The notes under the pieces were generated by a model that worked only from the letters and a program-made list of their open reading frames with translations, had not been told where the DNA came from and did no database searches. A stretch of 64,000 nt of DNA, taken from NCBI RefSeq assembly GCF_014635865.1, contig NZ_BMDQ01000003.1, positions 310,001-374,000 on the forward strand. The letters run 5' to 3'. The position numbers and the translations under genes were made by a program. The DNA is from Winogradskyella haliclonae (GTDB lineage: Bacteria > Bacteroidota > Bacteroidia > Flavobacteriales > Flavobacteriaceae). Shown here piece after piece: positions 54,818-64,000 of this stretch. Each line of letters opens with the position of its first letter. Within the stretch, counting starts at the first letter, position 1.

Positions 54818-55885
54818 ATGCGTATTACAAAAAAAGGAGCATTACTTATTTTTTTAGTATTTCAGATTATTCTCATTAATATTCTGAAGCATTATCCAGA
54901 ATTTGTTGAGCAGTACTATAGTAATGGACTGTATGTGTTGCTATCTAAATTAATGCGTTATTCTTTTGGCTGGATACCTTTCTCTGTTGGTGATATGCTC
55001 TACACTTTGGCTGGAGTGTATGTGATAAGATGGTTTGTTCTCAATTTTAAAAATAGTTATAAGGACTCCATCAATTGGCTTCTAGATATAACTTCTGTTC
55101 TTTCAATCACTTACTTTGCTTTTCATATACTTTGGGGATACAACTATTACAGGCAACCGCTTCATAAAGCGTTTAATATTAAAGCTGAGTATTCTACTGA
55201 ACAATTAATTGCGTTTACTGAACGACTCATAGAAAAATCGAATCTTATTCATAGACAACTTAGCGACAATGACTCTTTAAAAATTGAATTACCTTATACA
55301 AAATCTGAAGTTTTTGATAAGGTACAATTAGGATACCTTACACTTTCTAAAACATATCCACATCTGGTTTATCAACCTCAAAGCTTAAAAAAGTCAATTT
55401 ATAGTACAGCATTAACTTATATGGGATTTTCGGGATATTTAAATCCGTTTACAAACGAAGCTCAAGTTGATGGATTGATTCCCGTATACAAGTTCCCAAC
55501 AACATCTTGCCACGAAGTTGCACATCAATTAGGCTATGCTGCAGAGAACGAAGCCAATTTTATCGGAATGTTGGCTTCAGTAAATAATGATAACATCTAT
55601 TTTAAATACTCTGGATATACTTTTGCATTACGTTATTGTCTTTCTGAAGTCTATAAACGCGACCCAAATACTTATAAAAGTATTTTAGAAAGAGTCAATA
55701 AAGGCATCCTTAAAAACTATAAAGACGTCCAAGATTTCTGGAAATCCTATCAAAACCCTTTAGAGCCTGCTTTCGAAAAAACCTTTGATACATTCCTTAA
55801 AGCAAATAATCAGACCGCAGGTATCAAAAGTTACAGCTACATTGTAGGATTGCTCGTCAATTACTACGATAACAATACATTGTAA
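54818..55885 (+). CDS. DUF3810 membrane protein, putative zinc metallopeptidase
   Basis: 355 residues with three N-terminal hydrophobic segments (about 8-22, 43-75, 84-108), then a soluble domain with SCHEVAHQLGYAAENEANF, an HExxH-type motif at 232-236 followed by a Glu-rich stretch, as in zinc peptidases. DUF3810 proteins are confined mainly to Bacteroidota and Firmicutes. Substrate unknown. Divergent from pepD. Confidence 0.85.
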   Translation: MRITKKGALLIFLVFQIILINILKHYPEFVEQYYSNGLYVLLSKLMRYSFGWIPFSVGDMLYTLAGVYVIRWFVLNFKNSYKDSINWLLDITSVLSITYFAFHILWGYNYYRQPLHKAFNIKAEYSTEQLIAFTERLIEKSNLIHRQLSDNDSLKIELPYTKSEVFDKVQLGYLTLSKTYPHLVYQPQSLKKSIYSTALTYMGFSGYLNPFTNEAQVDGLIPVYKFPTTSCHEVAHQLGYAAENEANFIGMLASVNNDNIYFKYSGYTFALRYCLSEVYKRDPNTYKSILERVNKGILKNYKDVQDFWKSYQNPLEPAFEKTFDTFLKANNQTAGIKSYSYIVGLLVNYYDNNTL

Positions 55886-55966
55886 AAACGTTAAAAACTC
55901 ATAATAAGAATGAAGATTTAGCCATAAATCTTATCTTAGAATTCTAATTTTTAACCAACTCCTTTT

Positions 55967-58942
55967 ATGATTAAAGCTTATTTACGGCTGCTCATGCTCA
56001 TGTGCAGTTTCTCGTTATTTGCACAAGATTATTTTCCTAGTAATTCTGGAGTAAAATCTAATAACTCCAATTACATGGCATTTACAAATGCAAAAATTTA
56101 TGTTTCACCAACAGAAGTTATCACAAATGGTACGCTTCTCATCAAAGATGGCAAAGTTGTTAGCGTTGGTAAATCAATTAATCTCCCAAAAAACACTACT
56201 AAAGTTGACCTCTCAGGTAAATCTATATATCCATCTTTTATAGATATGCATACTACTTTTGGAGTTGCAAAGCCAAAACGTGGTGGTAATGGACCACAAT
56301 ATGGTGCTAGTAGAAGTGGATTTTATTGGAATGATCACATCATGCCAGAACAAGATGTAATGGCAAATTTTGAGTACGATGCCAAATCGGCTTCAGAATT
56401 GCATAAACTAGGGTTTGGTGTCGTTAACACACATTACCCTGATGGAATTGTTCGCGGAACTGGTGCATTAATTGCTCTAAATAATGATGCAGATAATTCG
56501 CTTCGCGTTGTTGATGGAGAGACTACTCAAAATTTCTCGTTTAGAAAGAGTGTAAAATCACGTCAGTCATATCCGTCTTCTATTATGGGAAGCATGGCGC
56601 TTTTGCGTCAGATGTATGATGATGCCAAATGGTATGCTGCTGGCAATGTAGACACCAAAGATTTATCATTAGAAGCATTAAACGGAAACAAAAATTTACT
56701 ACAAATTTTTGAAGCAGGAAGTCGTGCAAATTTATTGCGTGCTGACAAAGTTGGAGATGCTCATAATGTACAATATGCTATTGTTGGTGGTGGAGATGAG
56801 TACGAACGCATCAATGACGTAAAAGCAACGAATGCAACAGTCATTTTACCTATAGATTTTCAGTTAGCCTATGATGTGGAGAATCCTTTTTTAGCTTCTA
56901 CACTTTCATTAAGTGATATGCGCTCTTGGAATCAAGAACCTCACAACCCAAGACTTTTAGCAGAAAATGGAATTCAGTTTGCGTTAACTACTCATGGATT
57001 AAAATCTAAGAAATCATTTAAATCCAACTTAATGAAAGCCATTGAAAGTGGACTTTCTAAAGAAAAAGCTTTAGAAGCGTTAACAATTGTTCCTGCTAAA
57101 CTACTAGGTAAGTCTAATGTTTTGGGGACTCTTAAACCTGGAAGTTATGCCAATTTTTTAATTGCTTCTGGAGATATTTTCGAAAAGAAAACGAAGCTAT
57201 ACGAAAATTGGGTGCAGGGTATGCAACATATCATCACTAATATGAATGTAAAAGATATTGACGGTGATTATAACTTTAAACTTGCTGGAAATGACTATAA
57301 GCTTAATATAACTGGAAGTACTAGCAAAACTAAAGCAAAACTAGAATCAAAGGACAAAAGCTTAGGCACAAAAATATCTTATTCTGGAGATTGGGTGAAC
57401 TTAACTTTTAAAACTGCAGATAGCACAAAGAAAGAGTTTATCAGAATTGCTGCTAATACAGCAAATGGTGATAATTTAAGTGGAAAAGCAATTATGCCTA
57501 ACGGTGCTGAATATAATTTCTTTGCGAATAAAGAAGTTTCTGAAGCAATGGCTAAAAAAGATAAAATGGACAAAAAGACATCTGATGATTCTCCTTTTAT
57601 GAGTCCAATTACGTATCCAAATTTAGCATATGGTTTTACTAAAAAGCCTAAAGCAGAAACATTACTATTTAAAAATGCTACAGTTTGGACCAATGAAAGC
57701 GAAGGTATTTTAGAAAATACAGATGTACTCATTAAAAATGGAAAAATTGCACAAATAGGCAAAGACTTATCTGATAGAAGCGCTAAAGTTATTGATGCTC
57801 AGGGCAAGCATATTACTGCTGGCATTATTGATGAGCATTCGCATATAGCTGCGGCTTCAATTAATGAGGGTGGTCATAACTCCTCTGCCGAAGTGACAAT
57901 AGAAGATGTCATAGATGATGAAGATGTAGACATCTACCGCAACTTAGCTGGTGGCGTAACATCTATTCAAATTTTACATGGTTCTGCAAACCCAATTGGC
58001 GGACGTTCTGCAATTATAAAATTAAAATGGGGTGAATCTGCAAATGATTATATCTATGACAACTCGCCTAAATTTATAAAGTTTGCTTTGGGAGAGAATG
58101 TAAAGCAATCACGAAGTCGAGTAAACTCGCGCTTTCCTCAATCTCGTATGGGTGTTGAGCAAGTCTTTGTTGATTATTTCAGCAGAGCTAAAGCTTATGA
58201 CCAAGCTAAAAAAAGCGGAAAACCATACAGAAAGGATACAGAAATGGAGGTGTTGGCTGAAATCTTAAATGGAGAACGTTTCATTTCTTGTCACTCTTAT
58301 GTCCAAAGTGAAATTAATATGCTAATGAAAGTCGCTGAACAATTTGGGTTTAGAGTCAATACATTTACCCACATTCTTGAAGGTTATAAAGTAGCAGATA
58401 AAATGGCAGAACATGGTGTTGGTGGTTCTACCTTTAGTGATTGGTGGGCATATAAGTATGAAGTTAATGATGCTATCCCATTTAATGCCGCAATCATGCA
58501 TAATGCTGGCGTTACGGTTGCTATTAATAGTGATGATGCCGAAATGTCTCGTCGTTTAAATCAAGAAGCTGCCAAATCTGTTAAATATGGTGGTGTTAGC
58601 GAAGAAGATGCATTAAAATTTGTAACCCTTAATCCTGCTAAATTATTACACTTAGATGACCGTGTAGGAAGTCTAAAGGTTGGAAAAGATGCTGATGTAG
58701 TATTATGGAGTGACCACCCACTTTCAATTTATGCAAAAGCTGAAAAAACAATTATAGAAGGTGTCACATATTTCGATTTAGAAAAGGACAAGCAAATGCG
58801 TGAGGCCATAAAAAAAGAGAAAAGCGAATTAATAAATAGGATGCTTCAAGACAAAAACAAAGGTTTAAAAACACAACCTGTAAAAAAGAAAGAAAAGAAA
58901 TTATTGCATTGCGACTCAATGGATAATCATATTCACAACTAA
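55967..58942 (+). CDS. secreted amidohydrolase with two tandem domains
   Basis: 991 residues. Signal peptide about 1-19 (ending LFAQ). First half (about 30-420): amidohydrolase-like barrel with SIYPSFIDMHTTFG, where the usual HxH metal pair is reduced to MHT, so it is probably inactive. Second half (about 560-960): complete motif ITAGIIDEHSHIAAA, further His in ISCHSYVQSEI and FTHILEGYK, and the metal Asp in INSDDAEM, so probably active. Such enzymes act on dipeptides or hydantoins. A second amidohydrolase gene follows after 12 bp. Confidence 0.9.
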   Translation: MIKAYLRLLMLMCSFSLFAQDYFPSNSGVKSNNSNYMAFTNAKIYVSPTEVITNGTLLIKDGKVVSVGKSINLPKNTTKVDLSGKSIYPSFIDMHTTFGVAKPKRGGNGPQYGASRSGFYWNDHIMPEQDVMANFEYDAKSASELHKLGFGVVNTHYPDGIVRGTGALIALNNDADNSLRVVDGETTQNFSFRKSVKSRQSYPSSIMGSMALLRQMYDDAKWYAAGNVDTKDLSLEALNGNKNLLQIFEAGSRANLLRADKVGDAHNVQYAIVGGGDEYERINDVKATNATVILPIDFQLAYDVENPFLASTLSLSDMRSWNQEPHNPRLLAENGIQFALTTHGLKSKKSFKSNLMKAIESGLSKEKALEALTIVPAKLLGKSNVLGTLKPGSYANFLIASGDIFEKKTKLYENWVQGMQHIITNMNVKDIDGDYNFKLAGNDYKLNITGSTSKTKAKLESKDKSLGTKISYSGDWVNLTFKTADSTKKEFIRIAANTANGDNLSGKAIMPNGAEYNFFANKEVSEAMAKKDKMDKKTSDDSPFMSPITYPNLAYGFTKKPKAETLLFKNATVWTNESEGILENTDVLIKNGKIAQIGKDLSDRSAKVIDAQGKHITAGIIDEHSHIAAASINEGGHNSSAEVTIEDVIDDEDVDIYRNLAGGVTSIQILHGSANPIGGRSAIIKLKWGESANDYIYDNSPKFIKFALGENVKQSRSRVNSRFPQSRMGVEQVFVDYFSRAKAYDQAKKSGKPYRKDTEMEVLAEILNGERFISCHSYVQSEINMLMKVAEQFGFRVNTFTHILEGYKVADKMAEHGVGGSTFSDWWAYKYEVNDAIPFNAAIMHNAGVTVAINSDDAEMSRRLNQEAAKSVKYGGVSEEDALKFVTLNPAKLLHLDDRVGSLKVGKDADVVLWSDHPLSIYAKAEKTIIEGVTYFDLEKDKQMREAIKKEKSELINRMLQDKNKGLKTQPVKKKEKKLLHCDSMDNHIHN

Positions 58943-58954
58943 AAACCATAAAAA

Positions 58955-60265
58955 ATGAACGTATTCAATAAATTAAATACCCTATTGTTTTTGTTGTGTA
59001 TCACTTTTGGGTTCTCACAACAAACACCAGCTCCAAAACAGAGCAAAGCCATTGCAATCATGGGTGCAACAGCACATATTGGTAATGGAGAAGTTATTGA
59101 AAATAGTCTGATTACATTTTCAGACGGAAAAATTACCAACATCGGTGATGCTACCAGAATGAAAATTAGCACATCTGACATGGACGTAATTGATGCTACC
59201 GGAAAACATGTTTACCCAGGTTTTATTGTTTCTAATGGCACACTAGGCTTAGTAGAAGTAGATGCCGTTAAAGCCTCTAATGATTTGGCAGAACTGGGTA
59301 CTTTTAATCCTCATATTAGAAGTTTAATCGCTTATAACACAGAATCTAAAGTTGTAGAATCTATGAGGCCTAATGGTGTACTATTAGGACAAGTTGTACC
59401 TCGTGGTGGTCGTATTACAGGTACCTCTTCTATTGTACATTACGATGCTTGGAATTGGGAAGATGCCGCTATAAAAACAGATGATGGCATTCATGTTAAC
59501 TGGCCAAATAGTTTTAGTCGTGGTCGTTGGTGGCTTGGAGAAGACCCAGCACTAAAACCAAACAAAAACTACGATAAGCAAGTTAAAGAATTAGAAACCT
59601 ACTTCAACGAAGCAAAAACATATAATGCTGGACCAAAAACTGAGCGTCATTTGCCTTTTGAAGCAATGTCTGGCTTATTTAGCGGTTCTAAACATTTGTA
59701 CATTAATGCCAATGACCAAAAGAGTATTACAGATGCTGTAAACTTTGCAAAATCTCAAGGTGTTTCTAAAATTACTATAGTTGGCGGCTATGAAGCTGGA
59801 GAAATTACAAACTTTTTAAAGCAAAATAATGTGTCTGTATTTTTAAGACGTACACATTCTAGACCTAACAATGAAGATGACGATTACGATTTGCCATACA
59901 AGCTAGCTAAAAAATTAGTTGATGATGGTATTTTAGTATCTCTAGAGCATAGCGGGCAAATGGAACGCATGAACTCTCGTAACCTTCCTTTTTATGCTGG
60001 CACAACGGTTGCCCACGGTTTAACTAAAGAACAAGCCTTACAATTAATTACGCAAAACCCAGCAAAAATTATGGGTATTGATAATATGTACGGCACTTTA
60101 GAAGTTGGTAAAAGTGCCACGCTTTTTATCAGTGAAGGCGATGCACTAGATATGCGAACTAATATCGTTAGCCATGCTTTTATTGATGGTCGTAAGTTGA
60201 GTTTAGAATCTCACCAAACAAAACTTTGGAAACGGTATTCGGAAAAATATAAAAATCAAGATTAA
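58955..60265 (+). CDS. secreted amidohydrolase-like protein, degenerate metal site
   Basis: 436 residues. Signal peptide about 1-21 (ending GFSQQ). It has the start of an amidohydrolase (GNGEVIENSLITFSDGKI, ATGKHVYPGFIVSNG) and its end (NPAKIMGIDNMYGTLEVGKSA), but the position of the HxH motif holds VSNGTLG and the Asp region is also changed. It resembles the first half of the gene before it and may form a complex with it. Terminator 6 bp after the stop. Confidence 0.85.
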   Translation: MNVFNKLNTLLFLLCITFGFSQQTPAPKQSKAIAIMGATAHIGNGEVIENSLITFSDGKITNIGDATRMKISTSDMDVIDATGKHVYPGFIVSNGTLGLVEVDAVKASNDLAELGTFNPHIRSLIAYNTESKVVESMRPNGVLLGQVVPRGGRITGTSSIVHYDAWNWEDAAIKTDDGIHVNWPNSFSRGRWWLGEDPALKPNKNYDKQVKELETYFNEAKTYNAGPKTERHLPFEAMSGLFSGSKHLYINANDQKSITDAVNFAKSQGVSKITIVGGYEAGEITNFLKQNNVSVFLRRTHSRPNNEDDDYDLPYKLAKKLVDDGILVSLEHSGQMERMNSRNLPFYAGTTVAHGLTKEQALQLITQNPAKIMGIDNMYGTLEVGKSATLFISEGDALDMRTNIVSHAFIDGRKLSLESHQTKLWKRYSEKYKNQD

Positions 60266-60270
60266 GCATA

Positions 60271-60299
60271 AAAAGGGAACCAATTTGGTTCCCTTTTTT
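60271..60299 (+). terminator. intrinsic terminator of the amidohydrolase operon
   Basis: AAAAGGGAACCAA and TTGGTTCCCTTTTTT form a long perfect stem with a T tract; convergent with the DUF6503 gene and usable from both sides. Confidence 0.9.
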
Positions 60300-60316
60300 G
60301 TTTTAATAGATATATC

Positions 60317-61111
60317 TTATTCAATAATCTTAGCACCTTCTGGCATTCCAAACAAGCTATTATCTGGAGCTTCTTCTTTTACTACAACATCGGCAAACTC
60401 AACTGTGTTTCTTAACTCAGTAGGTTTACCTTCCTCAACTTTGTACCAGGAAATACTTTTAGGCAAAGCTAATCCATTAAATGTATTCCAATTATCATAA
60501 CGGATATAACTAAATCTTGTACTCTTCTCTTCTTTACCAAAAGTTACAGTATATGCCAACCATTGCATTTTCCCAGAATCTGCATCATAATATACAATAT
60601 ATTGGTCGTTTGGAGAGACGCCAACACCGGCATCATAAGAAATTAAAACACCTGGATATGTTTTACCTTCAAAAGTTAAAGGCTCTGCTTCTTCATAGAT
60701 GATACCATCATCGCCAACGATAAATGGCATGGCATAGAAGTACATCATTAAACCTTTGTAAAACTTAGCATTTCCTTTATATTCATTTCCATCTTTTTCG
60801 TTAACCCATAGGGTTCTCCCGTCAAAACCTGCAGCATGCGTTGGTGTATCAATCAATTCAGCTCGGGTTTTAAGATTTGTTGTCGTTACCTCAGCGCCGT
60901 TAGGCTTATTCATGGTAAAAGACAAGGTCTTCATTTTATTCCAATTGTCAATACCGCCATGAGCATCAAACACTTTAGTTATACTCTCCGGATATACACT
61001 AGTCGTAATATCCTCTTGCTTAATGTCTTCAACTTCTGTGGCAGATTTTGTTTCATTTTTACAGGCTACAATAATAGTTGCGACTGTAAATAGTAATAAT
61101 AATTTTTTCAT
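60317..61111 (-). CDS. DUF6503 family lipoprotein
   Basis: 264 residues. Lipobox IVAC puts the lipidated Cys near 17, followed by an acidic spacer (KNETKSATEVEDIKQED). The core (about 40-264) is a beta-rich barrel-like domain with AHGGIDNWNKMKTLSF, FDGRTLWVNEKDG and DYDNWNTF-like segments, resembling LolA/LppX-like folds that bind lipids. Family is common in Flavobacteriaceae. No operon partner. Function unknown. Confidence 0.82.
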   Translation of the reverse strand: MKKLLLLFTVATIIVACKNETKSATEVEDIKQEDITTSVYPESITKVFDAHGGIDNWNKMKTLSFTMNKPNGAEVTTTNLKTRAELIDTPTHAAGFDGRTLWVNEKDGNEYKGNAKFYKGLMMYFYAMPFIVGDDGIIYEEAEPLTFEGKTYPGVLISYDAGVGVSPNDQYIVYYDADSGKMQWLAYTVTFGKEEKSTRFSYIRYDNWNTFNGLALPKSISWYKVEEGKPTELRNTVEFADVVVKEEAPDNSLFGMPEGAKIIE

Positions 61112-61162
61112 GATATGGTTTTTGTTGATGGGTTTGACGTTATATTTCCTGTAAAATTACAT

Positions 61163-61170
61163 TACTTTTG
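61163..61170 (+). promoter_or_regulatory. -7 element close to the TrmH-type gene start
   Basis: TACTTTTG, 7 nt before the ATG at 61178. A TTGAC lies at 61134-61138, but 26 nt away, longer than the usual spacer. Confidence 0.45.
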
Positions 61171-61177
61171 TTATTGT

Positions 61178-61975
61178 ATGCATAAATCTATAACAAGCCC
61201 ACAAAACCCATTAATAAAACAGCTTATTCAGCTTAAAGAAAAGTCGCGCGAGCGCAAGAAAACAAATCGTTTTTTACTAGAAGGAAAACGTGAGTTATCG
61301 CTTGCTATAAAAGGTGGCTATGATATTGAAACACTCTTATACTTTCCAGATTTGTTTTCTGAAAGTGAAGCAGAAGCTATGGAACGCTATACTATTGAAA
61401 TTATTGAAATTTCAAAAGAGGTATTTCAAAAATTGGCACATCGCGGAACTACAGAAGGTGTTATTGCTGTAGGAAAGACCAAATCGCATACGCTAGAAGC
61501 ATTAAAACTCAGATCAAAAAACCCTTTGATTTTAGTTGCCGAAGCGCCTGAGAAACCTGGAAACGTTGGCGCATTATTACGTACTGCTGACGCCGCAAAT
61601 ATAGACGCAGTAATTATTGCTAATCCTAAGTCCGACATCTACAACCCAAATATTATTCGCTCTAGCGTAGGTTGTGTATTTACAACAGAAATTGCAGTTG
61701 CTAATACTAATGAGGTAATTAGTTATTTACAGAAGTATAACTTTAATATTTATAGTGCCATTTTGCAAGAATCAAAACCTTATCACACACAAGACTATAC
61801 ACTACCAACCGCTATTGTTGTTGGCACTGAAGCTACTGGTCTCACACAAGAGTGGCGAGATGCTGCAACTCAAAATGTGACTATTCCAATGCAAGGGATT
61901 ATTGATTCTATGAATGTTTCTGTTGCTGCAGGTATTTTAATTTTTGAAGCTAAAAGACAGCGTGATTTTAAATAA
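61178..61975 (+). CDS. SpoU/TrmH family RNA 2'-O-methyltransferase
   Basis: 265 residues from the ATG at 61178. The SPOUT knot motifs are AEAPEKPGNVGALLRTADAA (motif 1, about 121-140), IVVGTEATGL (motif 2, about 207-216) and IPMQGIIDSMNVSVAAGI (motif 3, about 230-247). An N-terminal RNA-binding part (NPLIKQLIQLKEKSRERKK, LLEGKREL) is like that of rRNA methyltransferases. Target RNA unknown. A frame from 61115 exists but lies across the promoter, so the later ATG is used. Confidence 0.92.
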   Translation: MHKSITSPQNPLIKQLIQLKEKSRERKKTNRFLLEGKRELSLAIKGGYDIETLLYFPDLFSESEAEAMERYTIEIIEISKEVFQKLAHRGTTEGVIAVGKTKSHTLEALKLRSKNPLILVAEAPEKPGNVGALLRTADAANIDAVIIANPKSDIYNPNIIRSSVGCVFTTEIAVANTNEVISYLQKYNFNIYSAILQESKPYHTQDYTLPTAIVVGTEATGLTQEWRDAATQNVTIPMQGIIDSMNVSVAAGILIFEAKRQRDFK

Positions 61976-61984
61976 TTTAATCAA

Positions 61985-63217
61985 ATGAATTCAGATACTC
62001 TCTTTTATATTATCATAGGTATTATTAGTGTTAATTTCATAAAAGATAAAATCCTTGATGCCTTAAACGCAAAGCATTTTAATGATCCAATTCCCAATGA
62101 ATTAGCTGATGTTTTTGATAAAGATGCCTATAAGAAATCTCAAGCTTATAAAGCTGTAAATTATAGGTTTGGAATTTGGTCGTCTCTATTTTCTCTAGTT
62201 CTAACTCTTAGCTTTTTACTTCTAGATGGTTTTGAATACGTCGATACTATTGCTAGAAGCTATTCAGAAAACCCAATAATTATTTCGTTAATATTTTTTG
62301 GTATAATTATGCTTGCTAGTGATATTATTTCTACACCTTTTTCTTATTACAAAACCTTTGTTATTGAAGAGCGTTTTGGTTTTAATAAAAGCACTAAAAA
62401 GCTCTTTATTATAGACAAAATCAAAGGCTTATTTATGATGGCAATACTTGGTGGTGGTTTATTAGCTTTAATTGTTTGGTTTTATCAAGCTACTGGACAA
62501 TATTTTTGGTTGTATGCATGGGCATTAATTACTGGATTTACTGTATTTATGAATATGTTTTATGCGCGTTTAATAGTCCCATTGTTTAATAAGCAAACAC
62601 CTTTAGAGGATGGCGAATTACGAAACAAAATTTCTGACTATGCAAATTCTGTGGGGTTTAGCTTAAAAAAGATTTTTGTTATTGACGGTTCTAAACGAAG
62701 TACTAAGGCCAACGCTTATTTTTCTGGATTTGGAAGCGAGAAACGTGTCACACTGTTTGATACTTTGATTAATGATTTGGATGAAGAAGAAATCGTTTCT
62801 GTTCTAGCGCATGAAGTTGGACATTATAAGCGTCAACATATTATTTTTAATCTTTTTGCTTCAATTCTATTAACAGGGTTGACGCTGTTTATTTTATCAA
62901 TCTTTATATCTAACCCATTACTATCTAATGCTATTGGTGTTGAGATACCAAGTTTTCATGCAGGTCTTATTGCTTTTGGTTTGCTCTACTCGCCTATTTC
63001 AGAACTAACTGGACTTATTATGAATTACTTTTCACGTAAGTTTGAATACCAAGCAGATGACTATGCAAAAAACACCTACAAAGCAGAACCACTAATTAGT
63101 TCATTAAAAAAACTATCTAAAAACAGCTTGAGTAATTTAACACCGCATAAAGCTTATGTTTTTATGCATTATTCGCATCCAACATTATTTCAGCGTATTG
63201 AGAATATGAGAAAATAG
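61985..63217 (+). CDS. M48 family metallopeptidase (Ste24/CAAX protease-like)
   Basis: 410 residues, polytopic membrane protein with about seven hydrophobic helices. Zinc motif HEVGH in VLAHEVGHYKRQH (about 273-277), third ligand Glu in KFEYQADDYAKN (about 349-354). Length and layout match the Ste24p-type M48A branch, not HtpX. In bacteria these take part in membrane protein quality control. Starts 9 bp after the methyltransferase stop, so likely co-transcribed. Confidence 0.92.
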   Translation: MNSDTLFYIIIGIISVNFIKDKILDALNAKHFNDPIPNELADVFDKDAYKKSQAYKAVNYRFGIWSSLFSLVLTLSFLLLDGFEYVDTIARSYSENPIIISLIFFGIIMLASDIISTPFSYYKTFVIEERFGFNKSTKKLFIIDKIKGLFMMAILGGGLLALIVWFYQATGQYFWLYAWALITGFTVFMNMFYARLIVPLFNKQTPLEDGELRNKISDYANSVGFSLKKIFVIDGSKRSTKANAYFSGFGSEKRVTLFDTLINDLDEEEIVSVLAHEVGHYKRQHIIFNLFASILLTGLTLFILSIFISNPLLSNAIGVEIPSFHAGLIAFGLLYSPISELTGLIMNYFSRKFEYQADDYAKNTYKAEPLISSLKKLSKNSLSNLTPHKAYVFMHYSHPTLFQRIENMRK

Positions 63218-63240
63218 TATATTTAAGAAACCAAAATCTT

Positions 63241-63564
63241 ATGTGGGAAGAAAAGCTAAAATACTTCGACAAGCTTGTTGATCAATGTGATCGCTTTGAG
63301 CGTAAAGGCAAAAAGATGATTTATACCTCTGCAAATGGCTATATGTTTGCTTTATTAAACAAAGCTGGAGAGATAGGTTTTAGATTACCTAAACCTGTAG
63401 CTACAAAGTTTATGGAAGAGCATAACACTGGTCCTTATTATTCTTATGGCGCCAAAATGAAAGACTATGTGTTAGTCCCAGAATCACTCTACGACAATGA
63501 AAAGTTACTGGTAGATTTCTTAAATCAGAGTTATGATTTTGTAATGAGTTTGCCTAAGAAATAA
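63241..63564 (+). CDS. small conserved protein, possibly TfoX-like
   Basis: 107 residues. The pattern ANGYMFALLNKAGEIGFRLP followed by YYSYGAKMKDYVLVPESLYDN and LVDFLNQSYDFVM recalls the TfoX N-terminal or MmcQ/YjbR-like folds: a strand pair, a conserved VPE-x-L and a final helix. The match is by eye and not certain. Starts 23 bp after the M48 gene on the same strand. Cytosolic. Confidence 0.7.
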   Translation: MWEEKLKYFDKLVDQCDRFERKGKKMIYTSANGYMFALLNKAGEIGFRLPKPVATKFMEEHNTGPYYSYGAKMKDYVLVPESLYDNEKLLVDFLNQSYDFVMSLPKK

Positions 63565-63586
63565 AAAATATTGATTCCTTATTACT

Positions 63587-64000
63587 TTACTGGATATTAA
63601 ATTGAAATATATCAGATTCTGAAGTATTTCCAGCTGCATCTCTAGTAACAACTCTCCAATAATAAATATTGCCTGAGACAACTGCAACAGTCAATTGGCT
63701 TGCAGAAATATTACTTGTGGCTAATTCCGGTGGATTTATAGTACTTAAATACACATCATAATCAACAATATCATCATCGACATCACTTCCACTCCATTGC
63801 AATGTCACTGAGTTTGTTGAAGGCAGTGTTTGTGCGATAGTAGGTGAAATAATTTCTGCTTGAAAAGGTGGATAGGTTTGTATAGCTTCTCCTGCATTAT
63901 AAAAATTCCAGGTTTCACTTTCTAATATTTCATCATTAAAGGCATAGTTTACAAACCATCTATATGAAACAGCTCTTTGAATAGTTACTGGGTATATAAA
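63587..64000 (-). CDS. fibronectin type III-containing surface protein, 5' truncated by window edge
   Basis: The frame is open from the stop at 63587 to the window end (138 codons seen). The visible C terminus forms one fibronectin type III domain: VTLQWSGSDVDDDIVDYDVY, then YYWRVVTRDAAGN and FQFNIQ. Residues before it, such as YPPFQAEIISPTIAQ and SVSYRWFVNYAF, suggest another beta domain. The start lies beyond the window. Such proteins are usually exported cell-surface lipoproteins. An internal GTG at 63808 is not a start. Confidence 0.72.
   Translation of the reverse strand, partial: FIYPVTIQRAVSYRWFVNYAFNDEILESETWNFYNAGEAIQTYPPFQAEIISPTIAQTLPSTNSVTLQWSGSDVDDDIVDYDVYLSTINPPELATSNISASQLTVAVVSGNIYYWRVVTRDAAGNTSESDIFQFNIQ

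Overview
The window is chromosomal DNA of a marine-type Flavobacteriaceae bacterium (phylum Bacteroidota). Evidence: AT-rich sequence, promoters of the TTG-N19-TAnnTTTG kind rather than -35/-10 sigma70 boxes, few Shine-Dalgarno sequences, a GldI gliding-motility lipoprotein, BshC (bacillithiol synthesis), a long SecA without the C-terminal zinc tail, and many Bacteroidota-restricted families (DUF2795, DUF2911, DUF3810, DUF6503). No tRNA, rRNA, CRISPR array or recognisable IS transposase was seen. Both window edges cut a gene.

Layout. 1-7.9 kb: ABC-F ATPase (5' truncated), methyltransferase, LolD-type ATPase, cobalamin adenosyltransferase, DUF2795 protein and secA. 8.0-9.3 kb: a solitary BglII-like nuclease and an M23 peptidase. 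9.4-12.3 kb (minus): first ECF sigma / membrane anti-sigma-like / putative adhesin module. 12.4-19.8 kb: DUF2911 protein, MeaB, epimerase, glycosyltransferase, PAP2 phosphatase, MATE exporter, AraC regulator and SDR. 20.0-21.9 kb (minus): a two-gene OLD-like ATPase plus TOPRIM (DUF4276-like) unit bounded by 14-bp inverted repeats, a probable mobile defence cassette. 22.0-25.9 kb: serine hydrolase and a second ECF/anti-sigma/adhesin module. 26-42.8 kb: housekeeping genes (mnmA, yidC, pyrG, guaA, bshC), fasciclin lipoprotein, a decayed GNAT gene, an AraC regulator beside a SnoaL/YHS/SPW operon, and LysM proteins. 42.8-49.7 kb: secreted M14 and M16 peptidases, PqqB-like hydrolase, DinB-like protein. 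49.8-64 kb: ndk, nrnA-gldI-peptidylprolyl isomerase operon, pepD, DUF3810, two amidohydrolases, DUF6503 lipoprotein, TrmH-type methyltransferase, M48 peptidase, and the end of a fibronectin-III surface protein.

How parts work together. The adenosyltransferase and MeaB both serve adenosylcobalamin-dependent methylmalonyl-CoA mutase, although no mutase lies here. SecA, YidC, GldI and the cyclophilin-FKBP lipoprotein belong to protein export and envelope folding. The two sigma modules have the same gene order and candidate autoregulatory promoters with the same 16-bp spacer, which suggests duplicated envelope-stress circuits. The accessory content (nuclease, ATPase-TOPRIM cassette, decayed GNAT gene) sits in small islands between conserved genes.
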